DNA from: Yoonia sp. SS1-5
GTDB lineage: Bacteria; Pseudomonadota; Alphaproteobacteria; Rhodobacterales; Rhodobacteraceae
Reading direction: 5' to 3'
Length of the DNA stretch: 64,000 nucleotides
NCBI RefSeq assembly: GCF_038443705.2
Contig: NZ_CP151767.2
Span: 3,339,501 to 3,403,500 of the forward strand
The position numbers and the translations under genes were made by a program. This document shows, one piece after another, positions 8,269 to 16,630 of this stretch; within the stretch, counting starts at the first letter, position 1, and the number at the start of each line of letters is the position of its first letter. The notes below the pieces were generated by a model, which saw only the letters and a program-made list of their open reading frames with translations, was not told the origin of the DNA and made no database searches.

Positions 8269-9137
8269 CGGATATCACTTTACTTGACGGGGGGATGGGG
8301 CAGGAACTGGTCCATCGCGCTGGTGACAACCCGACCCCGCTTTGGTCGACCCAGGTGATGATCGACCACCCCGGCCTGGTCGCCGCGGTGCATGCTGATT
8401 ATCGCGCCGCTGGTGCCACAGTGCATACGACGAATACCTATGCCATTCACCGCGACCGGTTGGCGGGCACCGGGCTAGAGGATCGCTTTGCTGCGTTGCA
8501 TCAGGCTGCCGTGGCCGAGGCCGCCGGTGACGGACGCATTGCCGGGGCGATTGGCCCCTTGGCCGCATCATACCGTCCGGATTTGCATCCCGATCATGAT
8601 ACGGCTGTTCGCCTTTATGCAGAAATCGCGCGTTTGCTATCGCCGGGCATTGATCTGATCATTTGCGAAACTGTTGCGTCCGTCGCCCATGCCCGCGCGG
8701 TATTGGAAGGCGCGCAGACCATTGGCAAACCCGTCTGGCTGGCCATGACGGTGGATGATCAGGATGGCAGCCGGCTGCGGTCGGGTGAACCACTGGCGGA
8801 TGTTTTACCCGTGACGACGTCCGCGAAGGCCTTGCTGGCCAATTGTTCAGCCCCCGAGGCGTTGCATGGGGCCATGGACGTGTTCGCGACGCAACGCCTG
8901 CCCTTTGGGGGGTATGCCAATGGGTTTGAGCAGATCACAAATGACTTTCTGCAGGACAAGCCAACCGTCGACAGCCTGTCAGCCCGCCGTGACCTTGGCC
9001 CGGACGCATATGCCAGACATGCGATGGGCTGGATCGACAAGGGGGCGACGATTGTTGGTGGCTGTTGCGAGGTCGGCCCACGCCATATTGCGACGCTTGC
9101 AGACGCGATCAGGGCGGCTGGACACCGGATTGTCTAG
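8265..9137 (+). CDS. Homocysteine S-methyltransferase family protein (second copy)
   Basis: The 290-residue barrel starts TLLDGGMGQELVHRAGD and carries the zinc Cys residues LLANCSAPEA and IVGGCCEVGPRHI. It is in the same family as the gene at 449 but clearly divergent from it. An ATGA overlap couples it to the dehydrogenase upstream. The coupling supports a pathway in which a methyl donor (betaine or a similar compound) gives one methyl to homocysteine and the demethylated product passes to the flavoenzyme. The donor is inferred, not shown. Confidence 0.88.
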   Translation: MTDITLLDGGMGQELVHRAGDNPTPLWSTQVMIDHPGLVAAVHADYRAAGATVHTTNTYAIHRDRLAGTGLEDRFAALHQAAVAEAAGDGRIAGAIGPLAASYRPDLHPDHDTAVRLYAEIARLLSPGIDLIICETVASVAHARAVLEGAQTIGKPVWLAMTVDDQDGSRLRSGEPLADVLPVTTSAKALLANCSAPEALHGAMDVFATQRLPFGGYANGFEQITNDFLQDKPTVDSLSARRDLGPDAYARHAMGWIDKGATIVGGCCEVGPRHIATLADAIRAAGHRIV

Positions 9138-9140
9138 GTC

Positions 9141-10085
9141 ATGGCAACCGAGGTCCATTTTGACATTGCACTGGCCGACGGGTTCATCCTGACGGAATTG
9201 GCCGGTGTGGTTGATGTGTTGCGCCTGTCCAACAGGATCAGTCGACGGCCGGTGTTCCGGTGGCACTACAGGTCCGTTGCGGGCGGCAATGTGACGGGCA
9301 GCAGCGACGCCATCATCCAGACCACAGCACTGCCCGCGCGCCCTGATGCCGACTATCTTTTTGTCCTTGGCAATGCTGACGCGGATTGCCCGGCACTATC
9401 GCTGGGGGCAACTCTTGCCAACTATACGAACCGGCAGGCGCGGGTCATCCTGCTGTCCGAGGCGGCCAGCCGCTATATCGCCGATAAACGGGATGCGGGG
9501 GCCAAGCATACCACCCATTGGGAAAACCGGGCCGTGCTTTTGGAACGACTGGGGTTGTTTGACACAAAATCCGCGCTTGTCGTGGATGCAGGGTCTGTCA
9601 TTACCTGTGCCGGTATGGGGGCGACGGTTGATGTGGCCTTGTCACTTGCCAGCCAGCACATGTCGTCAGCTGCGATGATGACGGTGGCGGACATCCTGCT
9701 GCATGAACGCATCCGGCACTACAACACCTTGCAGCCCTTTGCCGGGCGGGCGGCCTTGGCGACGGGCGATCAGGGGCTGGATGCGGCGATTGAACTGATG
9801 CAGGCACATATCGAATTTCCGCTTTCGATCAGCCAGATCGCCAGCGAAACCCGCCTTTCGAAACGGTCACTTGAACGCAAGTTCAACGCGGTCCTGCGCG
9901 CCACGCCAAACGGGTACTATCGAGAGCTACGGTTGAACAAGGCCAACAACCTTTTGCTGAATACAGACATGCGCATCAACGAGATCGGGCTGGCATGCGG
10001 GTTTCCCAGCGGTTTCACCGCGATCTACAAAGACATGTTCGGCATGACCCCCAGCACCGCCCGCAAGAAAGGTCGACAGAAGTAG
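9141..10085 (+). CDS. GlxA-type AraC family transcriptional regulator
   Basis: The 314-residue protein has an N-terminal DJ-1/PfpI-like (class I amidotransferase-type) domain (FDIALADGFILTELAGVVDV, FVLGNADAD, DAGSVITCAGMGATVDVAL). A C-terminal AraC HTH pair follows (ISQIASETRLSKRSLERKF, INEIGLACGFPSGFTAIYKD). This architecture is that of regulators of quaternary-amine catabolism such as GbdR and CdhR. The gene starts 3 bases after the methyltransferase stop and sits between the two GcvT-fused dehydrogenases, so it probably controls one or both. A good terminator follows. Confidence 0.9.
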   Translation: MATEVHFDIALADGFILTELAGVVDVLRLSNRISRRPVFRWHYRSVAGGNVTGSSDAIIQTTALPARPDADYLFVLGNADADCPALSLGATLANYTNRQARVILLSEAASRYIADKRDAGAKHTTHWENRAVLLERLGLFDTKSALVVDAGSVITCAGMGATVDVALSLASQHMSSAAMMTVADILLHERIRHYNTLQPFAGRAALATGDQGLDAAIELMQAHIEFPLSISQIASETRLSKRSLERKFNAVLRATPNGYYRELRLNKANNLLLNTDMRINEIGLACGFPSGFTAIYKDMFGMTPSTARKKGRQK

Positions 10086-10092
10086 TAAGATG

Positions 10093-10111
10093 CGCCAAAA
10101 ATGGCGTTTTT
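10093..10111 (+). terminator. Rho-independent terminator after GlxA-type regulator
   Basis: The stem CGCCA/TGGCG with an AAAA loop is followed directly by TTTTT, 8 bases after the stop codon. It should end the operon that starts at about 4844, making the next dehydrogenase a separate transcription unit. Confidence 0.75.
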
Positions 10112-10175
10112 CATACAGACGATTTTCGGTGCCATGGCAATTGTGACGCAAGTTCAAGATCAAAGGAATCGCATA

Positions 10176-12626
10176 ATGGCTCTCCCCCCTTCTTCCGCGC
10201 GTGTTGTCATTATCGGCGGCGGTGTGATCGGATGTTCGGTGGCATACCATCTGACAAAACTGGGATGGAAAGACGTTGTCCTGCTAGAGCGCAAGCAGCT
10301 TACATCGGGGACAACCTGGCATGCGGCAGGGCTGATTGCGCAATTGCGGGCGACGGCGAACATGACCAAGCTCGCGAAATATTCGCAAGAGCTCTACGGC
10401 AATCTGGAAGCCGAGACCGAAGTGGCCACCGGTTTCAAACGTTGCGGTTCGATCACCGTTGCGCTGACCGATGAGCGCCGCGAAGAGATTTTTCGCCAGG
10501 CCGGCATGGCCCGCGCCTTTGGTGTCGCGGTTGAAGAGATTTCGCCGACCGAGGTGAAGCAGCGTTATGAGCATCTGAATATCGACGGCGTGAAGGCCGG
10601 TGTGTATCTGCCGCTGGATGGTCAGGGTGATCCCGCCAATATCGCGCTGGCATTGGCCAAAGGCGCCCGCCAGAACGGCGCGCAGGTGATTGAACGTACC
10701 CTCGTTACGGGCGTGAAACGCGATGGGCGCCGGATCACCGGCGTTGATTGGGAACAAGGGGCCGAGACCGGGCATATCGCCTGCGAGATGGTCGTCAACT
10801 GCGGGGGCATGTGGGGCCATCAGCTTGGCAAGATGTTGGGTGTCAACGTCCCGCTGCATGCTTGCGAACACTTCTATATCGTCACTGAAAACATCCCGGG
10901 CTTGCAGCAACTGCCTGTGTTGCGGGTGCCGGATGAATGCGCCTATTACAAGGAAGACGCAGGCAAAATCCTATTGGGTGCCTTTGAACCCAACGCAAAA
11001 CCCTGGGCCATGGACGGGATTCCAAAGGATTTTGAATTCGACCAATTGCCCGAGGATTTCGACCATTTCGAACCCATCCTCGAACAGGCTGTCGAACGTC
11101 TGCCAATGCTGGCCGAGGCTGGAATCCATACATTCTTCAACGGTCCCGAAAGCTTTACGCCTGACGACGCCTATCATCTGGGGCTTGCGCCCGAGATGGA
11201 TAATGTCTGGGTCGCGGCGGGCTTTAACTCCATCGGTATTCAATCTGCTGGCGGGGCGGGCATGGCCCTGTCGCAGTGGATGGATACGGGCGAAAAGCCG
11301 TTTGATCTGGGGGATGTTGATATTTCCCGAATGCAGCCCTTCCAAGGCAACCGAACCTACCTGTTTGAACGGGCAAAGGAATCGCTGGGCCTGCTTTACG
11401 CCGATCACTTCCCGTTTCGTCAAAAGGAAACCGCGCGCGGCATTGGTCGGTCGCCCTTCCATGAACATCTGCTGGAACGCGGCGCTGTGATGGGCGAATT
11501 CGCCGGTTGGGAACGGGCCAACTGGTTCGCCCGCGAGGCACAGGAAGCAAAGTACGAATATAGCTGGTCGCGTCAGAACTTTTTCAACAATGTCCGCGAA
11601 GAGCATATGTCGGTCCGCCAGAATGTGGGCATGTATGACATGTCATCCTTTGGCAAATTCCGGGTCGAAGGGCCGGATGCCATGGCCTTCATGAATTACA
11701 TTGGCGGGGGCAATTACGACGTTCCCGTGGGGAAGATCGTTTATACGCAATTCCTGAACAGGTCCGCCGGGATCGAGGCGGATGTGACCGTCACCCGGAT
11801 CGAGCAGGATTGCTATCTGGTTGTGACACCTGCGGCATCGCGGGTGGCCGACTTTACATGGATGCGCCGCAACAAGGGTGATTTCAGCGTTGTGATCACC
11901 GATGTCACAACCGGCGAAGGGATCCTTGCGATCATGGGGCCACGGTCGCGCGAGTTGCTGCAAGCCGTGTCGCCCAATGATTTCTCGAACGACGTAAACC
12001 CGTTTGGCACCGCGCAAACGATTGAAATCGGAATGGGCATGGCGCGCGTTCACCGTGTGACCTATGTGGGCGAATTGGGGTGGGAGGTCTATATCCCCAC
12101 CGATATGTGCGGCCATGTTTTTGAGACCATTGCGAAGGCGGGGTTCGACTTTGGCCTGCGCCTGTGCGGGATGCATATGATGGATACCTGCCGGATGGAA
12201 AAAGGGTTCCGCCACTTTGGCCACGACATCACATCAGAGGATCACGTGCTCGAAGCAGGCCTTGGTTTTGCGGTCAAGACCGACAAAGCTGATTTCGTCG
12301 GGCGCGACGCGGTGCTGCGCAAGCGCGAGGAAGGCCTGTCCCGCCGTCTGGTGCAATTCAAACTGACGGATTGGGAACCGCTCTTGTACCATAACGAACC
12401 GGTTTTACGGGATGGTGAGGTTGTCGGCTACCTGTCATCGGGTGGCTATGGTCACCATCTTGGTGCGGCGGTTGGCATGGGCTATGTGCCCTGCGCGGAA
12501 CCGGGCGAAAAACCTGCCGACATGTTGGCCAGCACCTATGAAATCGACGTGATGGGCGCACGCGTCCGGGCCGAGGCGCAACTTAAGCCGTTCTATGATC
12601 CGAAAGGTGAGCGCGCAAAGGCATAG
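10176..12626 (+). CDS. FAD-dependent dehydrogenase with GcvT domain (dimethylglycine dehydrogenase-like)
   Basis: The protein has 816 residues, exactly the length of its paralogue at 5818. The start is the ATG at 10176 after AAAGGAATC; upstream in-frame codons cross the terminator. It has VVIIGGGVIGCSVAYHL for FAD, and TTWHAAGLIAQLRAT with His49 at the covalent-flavin position, the classic DMGDH/sarcosine dehydrogenase form. Further features are FNGPESFTPDD and GWERANWF, and a GcvT folate domain from about residue 440 (VTYVGELGWEVYIPTDMCGH). It should demethylate dimethylglycine or sarcosine and hand the carbon to THF. With its paralogue it could take betaine-derived dimethylglycine on to glycine. 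Convergent with the kinase gene 13 bases away. Confidence 0.88.
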   Translation: MALPPSSARVVIIGGGVIGCSVAYHLTKLGWKDVVLLERKQLTSGTTWHAAGLIAQLRATANMTKLAKYSQELYGNLEAETEVATGFKRCGSITVALTDERREEIFRQAGMARAFGVAVEEISPTEVKQRYEHLNIDGVKAGVYLPLDGQGDPANIALALAKGARQNGAQVIERTLVTGVKRDGRRITGVDWEQGAETGHIACEMVVNCGGMWGHQLGKMLGVNVPLHACEHFYIVTENIPGLQQLPVLRVPDECAYYKEDAGKILLGAFEPNAKPWAMDGIPKDFEFDQLPEDFDHFEPILEQAVERLPMLAEAGIHTFFNGPESFTPDDAYHLGLAPEMDNVWVAAGFNSIGIQSAGGAGMALSQWMDTGEKPFDLGDVDISRMQPFQGNRTYLFERAKESLGLLYADHFPFRQKETARGIGRSPFHEHLLERGAVMGEFAGWERANWFAREAQEAKYEYSWSRQNFFNNVREEHMSVRQNVGMYDMSSFGKFRVEGPDAMAFMNYIGGGNYDVPVGKIVYTQFLNRSAGIEADVTVTRIEQDCYLVVTPAASRVADFTWMRRNKGDFSVVITDVTTGEGILAIMGPRSRELLQAVSPNDFSNDVNPFGTAQTIEIGMGMARVHRVTYVGELGWEVYIPTDMCGHVFETIAKAGFDFGLRLCGMHMMDTCRMEKGFRHFGHDITSEDHVLEAGLGFAVKTDKADFVGRDAVLRKREEGLSRRLVQFKLTDWEPLLYHNEPVLRDGEVVGYLSSGGYGHHLGAAVGMGYVPCAEPGEKPADMLASTYEIDVMGARVRAEAQLKPFYDPKGERAKA

Positions 12627-12639
12627 GCCGGGCCGCACC

Positions 12640-13680
12640 TTAGCCGTCAATCGGCAGTATGACGTCGATGCATGCGGGGTCCGATGTCGTGCGCAGACGC
12701 AGCTCGGCGCCCAGCATGCGCAAACAATGTCGGGCCAGGGGGCTTGGCTTATATTCGTTTTCGGTCAGTTCATTTTGCCATGTCAGCACCGCGTGCGCTT
12801 CATCGGCGGCCGATATTGTCGCGGTGATTTGCGCCGCCTCGGGGGGTGCTGATCGCCGCACATCGCTGACGAGGTCGCCCAGAAACAGCATGAACGCAGA
12901 CACCTTGGCGGGGAGCATGCGGGGGGCGGTCTCAATGTTAAGGTTCGCGACCGGCAATGCGCCCTGGTCAGGGTAAAGCCAGTCACCCAATGCGGCCTCA
13001 ACAATGTCCGGCACACCCACCAGCGCGCCCGAAATCGCCGTATGCTCGGCGGCGAGCGATGACAGCGCGTGCGCGTTTGCCATGGCGGTGATTTGCCCGT
13101 TCAGCAGTGCAGCAAATTCTTCGACACTTTGGGCTGACCGTCGTTCGATATTGACGAGGGCCCGCATGACCGCAAAGGCGTTCTTGACCTGGTGATCCAG
13201 TTCGGCGGTCATCTTGTCTTGCTGGTGCAGCAAATCCTGTGGCATTGCCGCATCCCAAATCACCCCGACCACCCGTTTCAGGGTGCCGTCGGGGGATCGG
13301 CTGATCACCTTGCCGCGGATACCCAGCCAATGCTGGCGGCCCCGATCCAGATGGCGTAGCATGATCTGCGCGCTATCTTCACCGCTGCGCAACCGGGTCG
13401 ACAGGATGCCGATCTTGCCCAGATCCTCGCGATGCAACCGGGCCAGAACCTTGCGCAAGGACCATGGCTGCGGCCGGCCGGCCTGCCCAAGCAGATACCC
13501 GGCAAGCGGATCGCCCATGATCGTGCCGGGTTGCAGATCCAGCGACCAGCTGGCCATGCCGCCCGCGTCCAGCGCCATCGCGGCCCGCAAAGGCGCGGAT
13601 GGGTCCGGCCGTGGCGGATGCTGCATCAGATTGTGCTCTGCCCGCGTTTGCATCGGGGGAAAGCGCGAAACATTCGACAT
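12640..13680 (-). CDS. HWE/HisKA_2-type sensor kinase with degenerate ATP-binding domain
   Basis: The 346-residue soluble protein has a PAS domain at about residues 40-145 (WSLDLQPGTIMGDPLAGYLL, RVVGVIWDAA). A HisKA_2 dimerisation helix with phospho-His follows (ELDHQVKNAFAVMRALVNIE). The region that should hold the N box reads LFLGDLVSDVRRSA, where active HWE kinases have L-x-H-E-L-x-T-N-A. The Mg-binding Asn is Asp here, and the glycine-rich G boxes are not recognisable. It may be a weak kinase or a phosphotransfer protein. The start is the ATG at 13680. It lies 10 bases after a receiver-only regulator, its likely partner. Confidence 0.8.
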   Translation of the reverse strand: MSNVSRFPPMQTRAEHNLMQHPPRPDPSAPLRAAMALDAGGMASWSLDLQPGTIMGDPLAGYLLGQAGRPQPWSLRKVLARLHREDLGKIGILSTRLRSGEDSAQIMLRHLDRGRQHWLGIRGKVISRSPDGTLKRVVGVIWDAAMPQDLLHQQDKMTAELDHQVKNAFAVMRALVNIERRSAQSVEEFAALLNGQITAMANAHALSSLAAEHTAISGALVGVPDIVEAALGDWLYPDQGALPVANLNIETAPRMLPAKVSAFMLFLGDLVSDVRRSAPPEAAQITATISAADEAHAVLTWQNELTENEYKPSPLARHCLRMLGAELRLRTTSDPACIDVILPIDG

Positions 13681-13690
13681 GTAGGGACCT

Positions 13691-14065
13691 CTAACTCTGC
13701 ACGGGTGCAGAGGATTGCTGCTTGACCGCAGCAAGCAGATGCGCTTCGGAAATCGGTTTGGATAATGTCACCGCCTCGGGAAATTCTTGCCGCAGACGCG
13801 CCTGATTGGCGTTGCCTGTGTGAAAAATCAGCGGTGTATTCTGCGCCTTCAGCCGTGCGGCCAGCGCATAGGCATCGCCGTCAGGCAGCCGGATATCCAG
13901 CACCGCCGCATCAAACGAACCGGTGCTCAGCGTATCCGCCTGCGCCAATGTCGCGGCACTTATCACGGATGCGCCGGCATCCTCGAGTATGAATTTCATA
14001 TCGAGAAGAATCAGAAAATCATCTTCCACGAGGAAGACGTCGAGGCCTTTTAGCGAGTGTGACAC
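13691..14065 (-). CDS. Single-domain response regulator (CheY-like receiver)
   Basis: The 124-residue receiver has an acidic pocket VFLVEDD, phospho-acceptor Asp57 in AVLDIRLPDGDAY, a Thr in IFHTGNA and the conserved Lys in LSKPIS. There is no output domain. The start is a GTG at 14065 after AAAGGG; a longer frame exists but lacks a ribosome site. It is co-transcribed with the HWE-type kinase downstream. The pair resembles alphaproteobacterial phosphorelays in which a lone receiver is the target or phosphate sink of an HWE kinase. The output is unknown. Confidence 0.85.
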   Translation of the reverse strand: MSHSLKGLDVFLVEDDFLILLDMKFILEDAGASVISAATLAQADTLSTGSFDAAVLDIRLPDGDAYALAARLKAQNTPLIFHTGNANQARLRQEFPEAVTLSKPISEAHLLAAVKQQSSAPVQS

Positions 14066-14199
14066 AGGAAACCCTTTCGCGCCCGTTGCAGGCTGCGACG
14101 CCACTCTATCACATCCACAAGAGCAATGCAACTTATGGTTGTTTTATTTGGTGCGGATTTTGGACTGCGGCCGGACAGGCTGCAGCCCGTAGTCTTTGG

Positions 14200-15546
14200 C
14201 TATTCGGCGGCGAGTGCTGTGGGGCCGAGCGCGTTCAATCCTTTCAGGATATCAATGGCATAGGCGAGCTGGTAGTCATCCTCGCGCAGTTGCGCGGCCG
14301 CTTCTGCCCGGGCGCGGTCTTCTTCGATTTGCAGAATTTCGTCTTCTGTCAGGCTGTCATTGTCCAACGACCCGCGCAAATCCGCTTCAGAGCGCTGGCG
14401 CGGCTGATCGCTGTCATCGCCTTCCTCGTCAACGCGGGGGACGGGCTGTTCAACGATGATATCGGGTGAAATGCCCAAGGCCTGAATGGATCGACCGGAC
14501 GGGGTGTAGTAGCGCGCGGTGGTCAAGCGCATCGCGCCTTCGCCCCGCAGCGGCACAACAGTCTGGACAGAGCCCTTGCCAAAGGATTTTGTGCCAACGA
14601 CGATTGCCCGGCGATGATCCTGCAGCGCGCCTGCCACAATTTCCGAGGCCGAGGCCGAACCGCCATTGATCAGCACGACAATCGGTTTGCCCTCGGCAAG
14701 GTCGCCCGGTTCGGCGTTGAACCGTTCGCCATCTTCAGGATCGCGGCCGCGGGTCGAGACGATCTCGCCCGCGTCCAAAAAGGCATCTGACACATAGATC
14801 GCCTGGTTCAGCAATCCGCCCGGATTGTTGCGCAAGTCAAGGACGATCCCGTCGATATTGTCGATCCCGCCTGCATCTTCGATTTGCTGTTCCATCCCCT
14901 CGCGCAGGTTGGGGAATGTCTGATCGTTGAATGTGGTGACCCGCAAGACGACTGCGTTCCCTTCGGTCCGGCTGCGCACGGCTGTCAGTTTGATTGTGTC
15001 GCGAATGATCGAGACGTCAAATGGTTCGGTTTCGCCATCACGCACGATGGTAATGATGATCTCGGACCCAACCGGGCCGCGCATCATCTCGACCGCATCA
15101 TTCAGGGTCAGCCCAAGAACGCTTTCGCCATCAACGGCGGTGATGAAGTCCCCCGCGATCACGCCGGCAGCCTCTGCCGGGGTCCCATCCATGGGCGAGA
15201 CCACTTTGACAAAGCCTTCTTCCTGCGTCACTTCGATCCCCAGGCCACCAAATTCGCCCGAGGTCTGGACCCGCATGCGCGCGGCATCATCTGCGGACAG
15301 ATAGCTGGAATGCGGATCAAGCGATGTCAGCATGCCGTTGATGGCCGCCTCGATCAGTTCCTTGTCATTGACGTCTTCCACATAGCCGGCCCGGATCCGT
15401 TCGAAAATGTCGCCAAAAAGATCCAGCTGTTCGTAGACATTGCCGTTATCGGCTGCTTCCTGCGCGAGTAAGGGGCCAGCAATCTGGCTTGTGGCCAGCA
15501 GCCCCAGAACAGCACCGCCGGTTGCGGCTATCATCAACTTTTTCAT
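14200..15546 (-). CDS. ctpA: C-terminal processing peptidase, S41 family
   Basis: The 448-residue protein starts at the ATG at 15546 with a signal/anchor segment (MKKLMIAATGGAVLGLLATS). It has a PDZ domain at about residues 85-160 (GLGIEVTQEEGFVKVVSPMD). The S41 protease domain has its serine in INGGSASASEIVAGAL and the general-base Lys in GTKSFGKGSVQT. It should trim periplasmic or envelope proteins at their C-termini. It follows the EnvC-like gene by 13 bases in an operon conserved in Rhodobacterales, which points to cell-wall or division-linked proteolysis. Confidence 0.93.
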   Translation of the reverse strand: MKKLMIAATGGAVLGLLATSQIAGPLLAQEAADNGNVYEQLDLFGDIFERIRAGYVEDVNDKELIEAAINGMLTSLDPHSSYLSADDAARMRVQTSGEFGGLGIEVTQEEGFVKVVSPMDGTPAEAAGVIAGDFITAVDGESVLGLTLNDAVEMMRGPVGSEIIITIVRDGETEPFDVSIIRDTIKLTAVRSRTEGNAVVLRVTTFNDQTFPNLREGMEQQIEDAGGIDNIDGIVLDLRNNPGGLLNQAIYVSDAFLDAGEIVSTRGRDPEDGERFNAEPGDLAEGKPIVVLINGGSASASEIVAGALQDHRRAIVVGTKSFGKGSVQTVVPLRGEGAMRLTTARYYTPSGRSIQALGISPDIIVEQPVPRVDEEGDDSDQPRQRSEADLRGSLDNDSLTEDEILQIEEDRARAEAAAQLREDDYQLAYAIDILKGLNALGPTALAAE

Positions 15547-15559
15547 TCCAATTCCTACT

Positions 15560-16630
15560 CTACTCAAGCGCAAACCAAGCGTCAGGGTTCACGGGACTTT
15601 GCCCTTGTCTGACCTCAAGATAAAGGCTTTGCGTGGATTGACCCGTCTCAATTGCATAATTTTCGCTCAATTCGGCGTCATCAGCGGGCGCTGCGCCGCC
15701 AAGCATGCCGACCGGGCTGCCTGCCGGAATAATCTGGCCGACCGTACCAAAGGTCTGTTCCAGACCCGCAAAGATGAACAACAGATCAGCCGCCGGTTCC
15801 AGAATGATGACAGTGCCATAGTCCAGTAACGGCCCCTGAAACAGCAAGGTGGCCGGGACGGGCGTGGTGACAAGCCCGTTTGCAGGCCCCGCAATACGCA
15901 CGCCAGGCCGGCCAGAGCCATCGTCAGGCAACGCGTAGCCCCGCACCGGCAATGGCAGATCGCCCGCCGGTTCCAGTGCGGCCTCTGCCGTCGGAAGCTG
16001 CGCTGTCAGCGCATCTGTGAATGCGGCCAATGTCGCGGTGCTGGCCAGCAAAATGGCCGTCTGGACCGGGTCTTCGTCAAAGCGGGCGGGCAAGTCACGC
16101 CGTTCTGAAATCGCCAGACCCAGGGCGCTTCGGGCGTCCTGCGCCCCGATTAACCCGGCCTGCAACCTGGCCGTCGTTTCCTCGCGCGACGTCCGGAGCG
16201 CGCCAATTTCGTCGATCTGGGTGCGCAATGCGTTGGCGCGGGTTTGCAGGGCCGGTGTCAGATCGGCCAACACGCCCGCCGCACGTGCTGCTGCCACAAC
16301 CCCTTGCGGATGTGCGTTGATCACCGGTGCGGGCGTGCGGGCAACCGATTGCAACGCGCCCAGCAGTTCACCCAGCTCGTCCTGGGTTGCGTCAAATGTT
16401 GCTTTCAGTGCGGCTTCACGGGCTGCGATCTGGCGCAAGCCGTCACGCATGGCGGCCAGGCCTTCCTCGTAGGCGCGAACGGTTTCGGTCAATGCGGCCA
16501 CCCGCTCGCCCGAGGTTTGCGCGGCTTGCAATTGTGCGTTTGCCGCCTCCAGCCGGGCAGCCGCTGTTTCTTCGGGCGTTTGCGCGGCCAGCGGCATTGC
16601 CAGACAGATAAGGAACGCGGCCAGTCTCAT
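15560..16630 (-). CDS. EnvC-like murein hydrolase activator (degenerate LytM/M23 domain)
   Basis: The 356-residue protein has a signal peptide (MRLAAFLICLAMPLAA), a long coiled coil rich in Ala, Glu and Gln at about residues 20-185, and a C-terminal LytM-like domain. In that domain the usual metal-binding His is absent: the strand reads LDYGTVIILEPAADLLFIFA. The end SLYLEVRQGQSPVNPDAWF is typical of EnvC. Such proteins do not cut murein but activate amidases at the septum. Its start overlaps the gpmI stop in an ATGA, and ctpA follows. Confidence 0.9.
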   Translation of the reverse strand: MRLAAFLICLAMPLAAQTPEETAAARLEAANAQLQAAQTSGERVAALTETVRAYEEGLAAMRDGLRQIAAREAALKATFDATQDELGELLGALQSVARTPAPVINAHPQGVVAAARAAGVLADLTPALQTRANALRTQIDEIGALRTSREETTARLQAGLIGAQDARSALGLAISERRDLPARFDEDPVQTAILLASTATLAAFTDALTAQLPTAEAALEPAGDLPLPVRGYALPDDGSGRPGVRIAGPANGLVTTPVPATLLFQGPLLDYGTVIILEPAADLLFIFAGLEQTFGTVGQIIPAGSPVGMLGGAAPADDAELSENYAIETGQSTQSLYLEVRQGQSPVNPDAWFALE

